NCBI RefSeq assembly: GCF_003012705.1
Contig: NZ_PXYL01000030.1
Span: 1 to 39,704 of the forward strand
Direction of reading: 5' to 3'
Length of the DNA: 39,704 nt
DNA from: Pseudaminobacter soli (ex Li et al. 2025)
GTDB taxonomy: Bacteria > Pseudomonadota > Alphaproteobacteria > Rhizobiales > Rhizobiaceae
The notes under the pieces are model-generated. The model searched no databases and had not been told where the DNA came from. It worked only from the letters and a program-made list of their open reading frames with translations. This document shows positions 32,561-39,384 of this stretch, one piece after another. Each line of letters opens with the position of its first letter. The first letter of the stretch is position 1. A program made the position numbers and the translations under genes.

Positions 32561-34680
32561 TGCGCTTGATGCGCCAGTTGCCACGCGCGGTCGTCACCGG
32601 GATACTGGCGTTTCTCCTGGCGGTCTTCATCGCCGTTCCGATCGGCATGGTCCTCCTGGAAAGCTTCGTCATCTCCGGGCCGATGCCGCCGGCGCGCCTG
32701 AAGGCGGTGACGATGGAAGCGATCGCCGAGTTGCCTTCCAGCGAGAGGGCCAGCACGGTTCAGCGATGGGTCGACACTGCGACCGAGGCCGAGCGCGTCG
32801 AGGCGACGGCCGCGGCATTCAATCTCGCCGAGGTTCCGATCGCCTGGGACCGCAGCGCTGCCTATTCAGAACAGGTCAAGGCGATAGAGGCTGCTATGGC
32901 GAGCCTTGCGGCTGAGGTGCGGGCAACCATCGAGGACAATTACGCGATCTCCCATGTCATGCTTCACAAACGCACGGCGCTGGCGTTCAAGGTCAAGGAT
33001 CGGCTTGGCCCCCAGGCCTTCGATACCTTGCGCAACGGCACTGACGACCGTTGGGGCCTCGACCACTACCTCAAGCCGTTCCAGGATTCGTATCTTCGCA
33101 ACGCAGCCATCAACAGCCTCGTGCTCGCGGCCTTTTCGGTCATCTTCACGGTGTCGCTGGCCTTCGCGCTCGCCTACGGCATCAATTGCGGCGGCGTGCC
33201 CTGGCCGTCCGCGATGCGGGTGGCGTTTCTGATGCCGCTGGTTGCACCGCCGGTCCTGATCGCCACGGCCACCGTGATGTTATTCGGCCGCCGCGGGCTG
33301 GTGACGCACGCTTTTCTCGACCAGGGCCTCGGGCTCATCAACGCCGACGAAACCAATCTCTACGGCTTCTTTGGTGTCGTTCTGGCGCAGGTGCTGTCCT
33401 TCGTGCCCGCCACGCTGATCATTTTCGACAATGTCATGCGCAGACAGGACGGCCGTATCGACGAAGCCGCCGCCGGCCTCGGCGCCGATCATTTCACGAC
33501 TTTTCGCCATGTCACGCTGCCGTTGGCGCTGCCAGCTCTCAAGCGCGCCGTCGTGCTCGTTTTCATCATGAGCCTGACGGATTTCGGCAATCCAATGATC
33601 CTCGGCCGGGACACGCCGGTGCTCGCCGGCGTCGTCTACGACGAGATCACCGCCTACCGGAACACGCCGCTCGCGGCCGCCTTGTGCGTCTGGCTCATCA
33701 TTCCCTCTTTCCTGCTCTATCTCGGGCTTGAGACGTTCGGCCGCCGCAAGGGCTATTCCAGCACCAGCGCCAGCAGCCGCTCCGAACTTTCCATGCCGCG
33801 GTCCTGGCGCATCGCGCTGACATCGATCGCCGGGACGGTCGTTGCCCTGATATTCGCGATCTACGGCACCATGGGACTCGGCGCAGTAACCCGTGTGTGG
33901 GGCGTCGACTGGAGCCCGACGCTTGGCTACTTCTCGGCCAGCGGCGTGAATGTCGGGCTCGCCGGCACCGGCTATGGCAGTTCCGACCGCGGCCTGGACG
34001 TCGTTTGGGACAGCGTTCGGCTCGCAACCATCGCCGGGCCGCTTGGCGGGCTGTTCGCCATCGTGATCGCCTATGTCGTGGAGCGTCTGCGGCCGCCGGG
34101 CGCCAATCTCATCGTCTTTCTGGCACTGGTGCCTGCCATCCTGCCCGGCATCATCTTCGGCATCGGCTACATCGTCGCCTTCAACCTTCCGTTCGGGATC
34201 GATAGCCTGTCGCTCACCGGCACGTCGGCCATTCTCGTTCTCAATATTCTGTTCGCGAATGTGTTCGTCGGCGTGCTCGCCGCGCGCGCGGCACTGCAGC
34301 GCATGGACCGGTCCGTCGACGAAGCTGCGGAAAGCCTCGGCGCAGGGCTGGTGTCGCGCTTCGTCCGGGTCACGTTGCCGATGCTGCTGCCGGCTCTCTT
34401 GCTCGGCATGCTCTACGTCTTCATCGACGCGCTGACCACCTTGTCGTCGGTGATCTTCCTGGTTTCGGGCAATCACAAGCTGGCCTCGGTCGCGATCTTC
34501 AACCATGCCAACTCAGGCGAATATGGCTACGCCGCCGCCAAGAGCCTCGTGCTGCTGGCTTTCGCGATCGCGGCCATGGGCCTCGCCTGGCTGATCGAGA
34601 AGCGCAAAAGCCTCGTCAGTCGTCGCCTTTCCCTGCGGCGTTGGTCGCCGCTGCCTCGCTTCTCCACGAACAATCGGTGA
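32557..34680 (+). CDS. Fused double ABC permease with extra periplasmic domain
   Basis: The 707-residue protein contains two permease modules. Each has an EAA loop (Asp-Glu-Ala-Ala-x-Gly/Ser-Leu-Gly near residues 302 and 588) that contacts the ATPase. Fused permeases of about 550 residues are usual for the PhnU2/AepW-type systems. This one has an extra stretch of about 130 residues (roughly 45-175), mostly helical and charged, after the first membrane helix. That region would face the periplasm. Its function is unknown. The gene is translationally coupled at both ends (ATGA at its start, GTGA at its end). Confidence 0.88.
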   Translation: MMRLMRQLPRAVVTGILAFLLAVFIAVPIGMVLLESFVISGPMPPARLKAVTMEAIAELPSSERASTVQRWVDTATEAERVEATAAAFNLAEVPIAWDRSAAYSEQVKAIEAAMASLAAEVRATIEDNYAISHVMLHKRTALAFKVKDRLGPQAFDTLRNGTDDRWGLDHYLKPFQDSYLRNAAINSLVLAAFSVIFTVSLAFALAYGINCGGVPWPSAMRVAFLMPLVAPPVLIATATVMLFGRRGLVTHAFLDQGLGLINADETNLYGFFGVVLAQVLSFVPATLIIFDNVMRRQDGRIDEAAAGLGADHFTTFRHVTLPLALPALKRAVVLVFIMSLTDFGNPMILGRDTPVLAGVVYDEITAYRNTPLAAALCVWLIIPSFLLYLGLETFGRRKGYSSTSASSRSELSMPRSWRIALTSIAGTVVALIFAIYGTMGLGAVTRVWGVDWSPTLGYFSASGVNVGLAGTGYGSSDRGLDVVWDSVRLATIAGPLGGLFAIVIAYVVERLRPPGANLIVFLALVPAILPGIIFGIGYIVAFNLPFGIDSLSLTGTSAILVLNILFANVFVGVLAARAALQRMDRSVDEAAESLGAGLVSRFVRVTLPMLLPALLLGMLYVFIDALTTLSSVIFLVSGNHKLASVAIFNHANSGEYGYAAAKSLVLLAFAIAAMGLAWLIEKRKSLVSRRLSLRRWSPLPRFSTNNR

Positions 34681-35975
34681 GCAAGACCGTGACAAAGAAT
34701 CTCGTCGATCGCGACGCCGCAGCTTTCTTTCATCAGAAAGGGTCGAGCCCGTGCATCTCCGCGTTGCGTGCGGCGGAAGGCATATGGCTTGAGGACGTGG
34801 ATGGACGTCGCTTCATCGACCTGCACGGCAACACCGTCCACCATATAGGCCACCGGCACCCCGAGGTGGTGGCGGCCGTGAAGCGGCAACTGGAGATGCT
34901 GCCATTCTCGCCGCGCCGCTTCACCAACGAGCCCGCTGTCGCGCTCGCCGAAAAACTGCTCTCACGCTGGCCGGGACCGCCGGCCAAGGTACTCTTCGCC
35001 ACCGGTGGATCCGACGCGATCGAGATCTCGTTGAAGCTCGCCCGTGTGGCCACTGGCCGCCACGAAACAATCTCGCTGGAAGGCTGCTATCACGGCCACG
35101 GCTTCGGCGCGTTCGGTCTTTCAGAGGCTCGGCCCGACACGCGCCTGGGGCCCCTTCTGCCGGGGCGTTGGCACGCGACGCCATACTGGGTGCCGGACCG
35201 TGGGCCCGAGCTCATGCTCGAGGATATGCGCCGCGCATTCGCGCAATCGGACGGAGGCATCGGCGCTGTCATTGCCGAGCCGATCCGCTCCAACTGCCAG
35301 GTTCCACCAGCGGGACTTTGGCAGGAAGTACGTCGCCTGTGCGACCAGCACGGCGCGCTGCTGATCTTCGACGAGATTCCGTCCGGCCTCGGCAAGACCG
35401 GGCGTTTCTTTGCTTTCGAACACGTCGGTGCGGTGCCTGATGCGGTGGTCTTGGGCAAGGGCCTTGGAGGCGGCATCCTGCCGATTGCGGCCGTCATCGC
35501 CGACGCCCGCTTCAATGTGGCGCCGGAACTCGACCTTGGCCACTACACCCATGAGAAGAATCCGCTCACCGCCCTGGCGGCCTTGACGACCATCGAAATC
35601 ATCGAGCGCGATGGGCTTGTCGAGCGCGCCGCCGAACTTGGGACGCGGATCATTGAGCGCATCGATGAACTCGCCCGGCAAACGCCGTCGATAATCGGCG
35701 TGCGGGGGCGAGGCCTGCTGCTTGCGGTTGAGTTCGATCCGGCCGTTTGCGAAATGACGGCGGGCCCAGAGTTCACCGCTCGCCTCGTCAGCGCCTGCAT
35801 GGCCGAGGGCTTGTCCACGACCGGCAAAGGGGACTCCAGCATCGGCCTTTCCCTTCCGATGACGGTCACCGATGCTGAGCTCGACCTTGCTTTTGAGAAG
35901 CTCGAACGCGCCGCAGGTGTGGTTCAGTCCACATCCGCAGCCCCCGCTTCGGAAACATCCATCGGCTTAGCGTGA
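34677..35975 (+). CDS. pbfA: Class-III PLP enzyme, likely PbfA-type aminophosphonate lyase
   Basis: The 432-residue protein has the class-III aminotransferase fold. Landmarks are an Ala-Thr-Gly-Gly-Ser-Asp-Ala-Ile-Glu segment (PLP phosphate region), a His-Gly-His-Gly-Phe-Gly segment, Asp-Glu-Ile-Pro-Ser-Gly-Leu-Gly-Lys (Asp that pairs with the PLP ring) and Leu-Gly-Lys-Gly-Leu-Gly-Gly (PLP Lys). The opening (Phe-His-Gln-Lys-Gly-Ser-Ser-Pro-Cys) and His-Gly-His-Gly-Phe-Gly-Ala region resemble (R)-1-hydroxy-2-aminoethylphosphonate ammonia-lyase as I recall it. It sits with an aminophosphonate-type transporter. The start GTG 34677 overlaps the permease stop; GTG 34689 is possible. It could be a different aminotransferase. 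Confidence 0.75.
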   Translation: MSKTVTKNLVDRDAAAFFHQKGSSPCISALRAAEGIWLEDVDGRRFIDLHGNTVHHIGHRHPEVVAAVKRQLEMLPFSPRRFTNEPAVALAEKLLSRWPGPPAKVLFATGGSDAIEISLKLARVATGRHETISLEGCYHGHGFGAFGLSEARPDTRLGPLLPGRWHATPYWVPDRGPELMLEDMRRAFAQSDGGIGAVIAEPIRSNCQVPPAGLWQEVRRLCDQHGALLIFDEIPSGLGKTGRFFAFEHVGAVPDAVVLGKGLGGGILPIAAVIADARFNVAPELDLGHYTHEKNPLTALAALTTIEIIERDGLVERAAELGTRIIERIDELARQTPSIIGVRGRGLLLAVEFDPAVCEMTAGPEFTARLVSACMAEGLSTTGKGDSSIGLSLPMTVTDAELDLAFEKLERAAGVVQSTSAAPASETSIGLA

Positions 35976-36010
35976 AAGCTCTGTTGAGTGGGCCTGCCCG
36001 CAGCTCGATT

Positions 36011-36033
36011 CCCGACAGTACGCCTCGGGTTTT
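36011..36033 (+). terminator. Weak terminator after the PLP-enzyme operon
   Basis: CCCGA (36011-36015) and TCGGG (36025-36029) pair across a nine-base loop and are followed by TTTT. The stem is short, so efficiency is doubtful, but the position 36 bases after the operon's last stop fits. Confidence 0.35.
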
Positions 36034-36902
36034 GACTGGGCACTCGGCGAAACGAGGGCCCGCTGCCAGTCGGAGCTTTGAGGAAAGGATCACAGTTCGT
36101 AATGAATTCGTCCTGATCTGCCGGCTTTCCGCCCGGTTGCAGCCATTCGCAACGCCTAGATCGAATGGCAGCTTTGGGTCGTTCCTGCGACTTCGTAGAC
36201 AGATCCGCATTTGTATCGGCGAGTGACCCGCAAGTACTCAGTTGCTCCAGAAGTTGTCCTTACCGAGCCGATTTCGAAATGCCGCCTTGGGGCCGTGTAT
36301 GGACTGTCCGGTTCTGGGACGGCACTGCCAAAAAGCTGACACCATCTCTGACGCGGGTGGGAGCTGCTGCGCATCACCTGGCTGGACGCTGACCATCTTT
36401 TAGGTCAGCGACCGTCCGCGGGGCGGCGTACCAGGAGCCATTGCGCTCGATGCGGCGTTAGCGAACGGATCCAGCGGGTTCGTTGACGAAGCTAGACGGC
36501 CGTTCGCAACGCCAGGTTCTCGCGAAGGTCCGTCTCACCAGTCCGACCGATAGTCACGGCTTCGTCTCGTCCGGGTCGCGTGACGCGTGATTGCACGCTT
36601 CAAGTGATTGGATCCGAGATTGGAGCTGCAACCAGCGTGGACGCTCGACGCTAGCGCTGCTGATATGCATGATGGCCTTCATGGTGGGGCTGGGTGTCTA
36701 TGGCATTATGCCGGCCACCATGCCTTCGCGAAGGTGATCGGATAAGGCGTGCTCTTACCCAGCCAGCAAGGATAGGAGCTCATATCGCTTCCACCTTTGA
36801 CGGAATGTGATGCAACCGAGAGCCAAATCGCTCGACCACTGCCGCTTGCTGTAATCTCGGCTCTTCCACATCAACCCGTATTCCAGCCGGAGGAAGGCCT
36901 CT
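36034..36902. other. Gene-poor interval with repeat copy C
   Basis: I find no convincing gene. A segment at about 36269-36312 matches the right part of copy B (shared 19-base core near 36282-36301, also at 27924-27943) and is listed here as copy C of the degenerate repeat. Small frames near 36165-36392 derive from it. Toward 36640-36740 the sequence is low in recognisable features. Confidence 0.45.
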
Positions 36903-37208
36903 ATGAACGCTAAGCGTTTCTCTCATCCTGTCGAGATCTTCGTCGGCCTTGGATCCCACCGAGTTATCGAGAATGCCGGGCAAGCATACGAGGTGCTGAA
37001 TGAATGGAGCGGGAGCCGTGGTCCGTGGCATGCCCAGGCACTCAGCAAATGCCGTAGCGCGTTGACCAACGATCGCAACGTTGCAGCCGCGCGCATTGCA
37101 TTTGTGGCCTTTGCGCGGGCGAGAGGTGTGCTGGTGCCCGATGCGCTTACGGCTGCCATGACAGAGGCTGCACGGGAGTGGCTGAAACGCCGATCTTTTG
37201 CACGTTAG
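36903..37208 (+). CDS. DUF982-family small protein
   Basis: The 101-residue protein resembles DUF982 proteins that are abundant in Rhizobiales, with an N-terminal Val-Glu-Ile-Phe-Val-Gly strand, an Asn-Ala-Gly-Gln-Ala-Tyr-Glu-Val-Leu-Asn-Glu-Trp helix and a Gly-Pro-Trp-His-Ala segment. No function has been assigned to the family as far as I know. GGAGGAAGG precedes the ATG, which is strong support for the start. The protein has no signal or membrane segment. Confidence 0.82.
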   Translation: MNAKRFSHPVEIFVGLGSHRVIENAGQAYEVLNEWSGSRGPWHAQALSKCRSALTNDRNVAAARIAFVAFARARGVLVPDALTAAMTEAAREWLKRRSFAR

Positions 37209-37301
37209 GCGCTCATTTGCGGACATTGCGGACACCCTTTTTACTGTCCGCACCTGGAGGTGCTTTGCGCTGCCGCCCTACCCTCATTGGCAGGGGATCA
37301 C

Positions 37302-37364
37302 AGAAGGACCAAGGCCGGGCGCCTGCAGCTTGTTGGATTGACGGTCTAAAAAATTCTACGCACC
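37302..37364 (+). repeat. Degenerate direct repeat, unit 1
   Basis: Unit 1 shares AAGGACC, GCCGGGC, GGATTGACGG and CGCACC in the same order and spacing with unit 2 at 37610-37669, for an estimated identity of about two-thirds over 60 bases. The units lie 308 bases apart and bracket the small gene at 37389. In unit 2 one frame reads coding-like (Gly-Leu-Thr-Ala-Glu-Glu-Ile-Val), so the units may be remnants of a duplicated gene. Confidence 0.5.
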
Positions 37365-37388
37365 ATTTCGAGATTGGGGGACCAAGGG

Positions 37389-37637
37389 ATGACTGATGTC
37401 GTTGAGGACCTGCGCGCAATGGCGGCGAACCCTGGCGGTTACACAAAAGCCGAGGTGATTGAGCTGCTCATGAAGGCTGCCGACATGATAGAAAATGACA
37501 GAACGGCGCTGGCCAAAGCCAGAGGCGGCATCATCGAGGCGGTCGGGCACCTGGACAAAATGACAGTAAAGCGAACCGAAGAGAGCACACGACAGCTCTG
37601 TTCTGGCCAGGAAGGACCCAAGCCGGGCTGCGGCTAG
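37389..37637 (+). CDS. Small hypothetical protein
   Basis: The 82-residue acidic, helical protein contains Glu-Val-Ile-Glu-Leu-Leu-Met-Lys-Ala-Ala-Asp-Met-Ile and a central coiled region; no domain is recognised. The ATG at 37389 follows CCAAGGG; a TTG at 37374 would add five residues. Its last residues overlap unit 2 of a degenerate direct repeat, and another frame through that region looks equally coding, so a frameshift near 37600 is possible. Context gives no function. Confidence 0.45.
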   Translation: MTDVVEDLRAMAANPGGYTKAEVIELLMKAADMIENDRTALAKARGGIIEAVGHLDKMTVKRTEESTRQLCSGQEGPKPGCG

Positions 37638-37669
37638 AAGGATTGACGGCCGAGGAGATTGTGCGCACC
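37610..37669 (+). repeat. Degenerate direct repeat, unit 2
   Basis: This is the partner of 37302-37364, with the same ordered blocks. It covers the end of the gene at 37389 and the gap before the next gene, and contains a coding-like frame that continues to a Leu-Leu-Glu-Lys-Gly-Trp-Phe segment. Confidence 0.5.
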
Positions 37670-37683
37670 CTTCTGGAAAAGGG

Positions 37684-37944
37684 ATGGTTTCTGAGATGTC
37701 AGGCGTTCTATTTCAGTCAGGCGATATCACGATCACTAGCGCAGGTCTCGTTGTCGGGGCCAATATACATGAGATAATTGGACTTATCGCCTTTGTCGCT
37801 CTGTTACTTGTGGCGAACAATGTCCCCGAGAAACGCACACTAACCCTGAAGACATCTAGTGGCGACGTGACCGCTCTAAGCTCGCACGACGCGAACTTGG
37901 TCGAAAGCGTGCACCGAGCGATCGAGAATGCCTTCCCGCGATAA
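37684..37944 (+). CDS. Small membrane protein, DUF6232-like
   Basis: The 86-residue protein has one hydrophobic segment (about residues 31-49) followed by a soluble C-terminal part with Leu-Lys-Thr-Ser-Ser-Gly-Asp-Val-Thr-Ala-Leu. A short beta-rich N-terminus, one membrane span and a small following domain recall DUF6232-type proteins, but the match is weak. ATG 37684 lies directly after AAAAGGG; ATG 37696 is also possible. No functional clue is available from the neighbours. Confidence 0.5.
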   Translation: MVSEMSGVLFQSGDITITSAGLVVGANIHEIIGLIAFVALLLVANNVPEKRTLTLKTSSGDVTALSSHDANLVESVHRAIENAFPR

Positions 37945-38331
37945 CAAACGCCTCGGCGTATTCTTTCCCAAGTAGCCAGCCTAAAACGCAATTTAGAGCG
38001 ACGCCATGAGAAAGCCCGCCGCCTCGGGCGAGACGACGGGCCAGTTTGATGCGGCGCTCCGGTACTCTCTACTATCCGAGCACGCCTTCATAATTGGCCT
38101 AGTATGGTCAACAATACCTTAACAACCCCGCCGAACGCCAAATCGCCGGCAGGTGGCACTTGTGACTAGGCGAAATCCTATGGACAGAGAACGCCCGTCA
38201 ACCAGAAGCAATCATGAAATGACGGGCGTCCGGGCTCCGGCGCGTGCAGGGATCGGAAGCGACACTGAAGCCACGCTAGTAGGCACATCGAACGCGACGA
38301 GGCCATTGAAGTTCCTCGCGCCGAAGCCGAG
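37945..38331. other. Interval without a supported gene
   Basis: No gene is supported. GCCCG at 38014-38018 can pair with CGGGC at 38025-38029 or 38037-38041; preceded by AAA, this is a weak minus-strand terminator candidate, plausibly for the gene at 38332-38622. The other short frames lack start signals. Confidence 0.45.
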
Positions 38332-38622
38332 TTACCGCTGCCGCTCTGTCCTGATCCGTTTCGGCGCTGGCCCATTCGACCGACGACCGCCAGGTGCATA
38401 GCCTTGCTTGTGTAAGCGGACCGCTATTTCTAGGATTTCGTCGGCACTACGGCCGCCAAGCGAGTAGATCGACAAGATCCTTGCAGCAACCTCGTTGTGC
38501 TCCGCCGGATCCGCAATGTGGACCGCCTCCATTGCACGCTTCACCAGCGCGTCGAGCATGTCCAGCTCGTCGGGCGAGAACGAACCCTTTTGCTCGGGAT
38601 GGCGGTGGAGATAGTTGCGCAT
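38332..38622 (-). CDS. Small conserved-looking hypothetical protein
   Basis: The 96-residue protein starts Met-Arg-Asn-Tyr-Leu-His-Arg-His-Pro, continues with a Phe-Ser-Pro-Asp-Glu-Leu-Asp segment and two helices, and ends in a basic Arg/Lys-rich tail. I have the impression that similar small proteins occur in Mesorhizobium and Bradyrhizobium, but I cannot name a family. GGAGTG lies just before the ATG at 38620-38622. A minus-strand terminator hairpin (38707-38735) sits about 85 bases upstream, so it probably has its own promoter between. Confidence 0.65.
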   Translation of the reverse strand: MRNYLHRHPEQKGSFSPDELDMLDALVKRAMEAVHIADPAEHNEVAARILSIYSLGGRSADEILEIAVRLHKQGYAPGGRRSNGPAPKRIRTERQR

Positions 38623-38706
38623 GACGGCACTCCTCCAGACGCGACAATCATACGCCCGTCAGGAGGGGATTCCGATGACAATCGGTAGGTGCGCGTTCAA
38701 AAAGAA

Positions 38707-38735
38707 GCCCCCCGTCTTTTAGAAAAACGGAGGGC
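38707..38735 (-). terminator. Minus-strand intrinsic terminator T1
   Basis: GCCCCCCGT (38707-38715) pairs with ACGGAGGGC (38727-38735) with one mismatch. On the minus strand it is followed by TTCTTTTT (38706 downward). It is the furthest downstream of four such hairpins. Confidence 0.65.
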
Positions 38736-38796
38736 GATAGTAGAGCCATTGATGGGCCTGGAACGATCGAGCTGCGATATGGTTCCCGGTGGACGC

Positions 38797-38831
38797 AAAA
38801 AAAATGCCCGTCGCGGCGAACCGAGACGGGC
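38797..38831 (-). terminator. Minus-strand intrinsic terminator T2
   Basis: GCCCGTC (38806-38812) pairs perfectly with GACGGGC (38825-38831), and eight T residues follow on the minus strand (38804 to 38797). Upstream on the same strand lies a hairpin (38851-38868) with a six-base stem and a GGAGGA segment between, a typical sRNA-like layout. Confidence 0.75.
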
Positions 38832-38930
38832 AGCTTCCTCCTTGGCGAAGATGGTCCTCCCAGACCATGAGGCCAATGTAGTTGCAACTGAACGGCACAT
38901 CATGTCAGGCGAAACAGCGGTCCGATCAAG

Positions 38931-38956
38931 AAAAAGCCCGCCACGGCGAACCGGGC
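38931..38956 (-). terminator. Minus-strand intrinsic terminator T3
   Basis: GCCCG (38936-38940) pairs with CGGGC (38952-38956) and is followed on the minus strand by TTTTTCTT. Its loop shares the GGCGAACC sequence with the loop of T2, so T2 and T3 look related by duplication. Confidence 0.6.
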
Positions 38957-38983
38957 GAGCTGATCCCTGAAGCGAAGATCTGT

Positions 38984-39006
38984 AAAAAAATGCGGGTGTC
39001 CCCCGC
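38984..39006 (-). terminator. Minus-strand intrinsic terminator T4
   Basis: GCGGG (38992-38996) pairs with CCCGC (39002-39006), and seven T residues follow on the minus strand (38990 to 38984). It lies only 30 bases before T3, so the transcript that it ends must start further right, beyond about 39010. Confidence 0.55.
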
Positions 39007-39065
39007 GAGCGTGCCAACTTAACCTGGGCAAAATCGTCAGTCATGTCAGGGAAAACGGTATTGTG

Positions 39066-39132
39066 GCAGAGTCGCCTACTCTGCACTACCCTATGACCTC
39101 CGACCCCGGCGAAAGCTGGGGCTTTTTCTTTT
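39066..39132 (+). ncRNA. Candidate small RNA with terminator
   Basis: A perfect seven-base hairpin (GCAGAGT 39066-39072, ACTCTGC 39078-39084) is followed by about 19 unpaired bases containing GACCTCC. A terminator follows: CCCCGGC (39104-39110), GAAA, GCTGGGG (39115-39121), then CTTTTTCTTTT. No gene precedes it on the plus strand within 1.1 kb, so the terminator has no protein-coding client. CCTCC could pair with ribosome binding sites, as in several rhizobial trans-acting sRNAs. A -10-like TATTGT at 39059-39064 is weak and leaves the start uncertain; a longer transcript is possible. Confidence 0.4.
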
Positions 39133-39384
39133 GGCTGAGTGTAACGGCCGGCTAAAGTTGCCAGGACTGCAAAATCGGTAACGCTTTCAGCAAAACCGGG
39201 GAAGTAAAGGCGGGCAGCAGATCGTTAGCTGAGGTTCCGGGACAGGCAAGGCAAGGCGCAGGCGACCCTGTTTCCGTATTTAAGAATCGTGAAATATAAG
39301 CAAGGGCATGCATGGAATCATACACACCTGTTCCATCGAGAATGAAGCGTCCGCGCGGGAGACCGAAGCGGGCTCCGTGTGAGG

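Noticed and set aside
33280-34506. Long open frame on the minus strand opposite the permease
   Set aside because: It consists of Asp/Glu/Arg/His-rich shadow sequence, while the plus strand has two membrane permease modules with EAA loops.
38697-39086. Minus-strand protein gene over the terminator array
   Set aside because: It lacks a ribosome site, has random composition and passes through four terminator hairpins.
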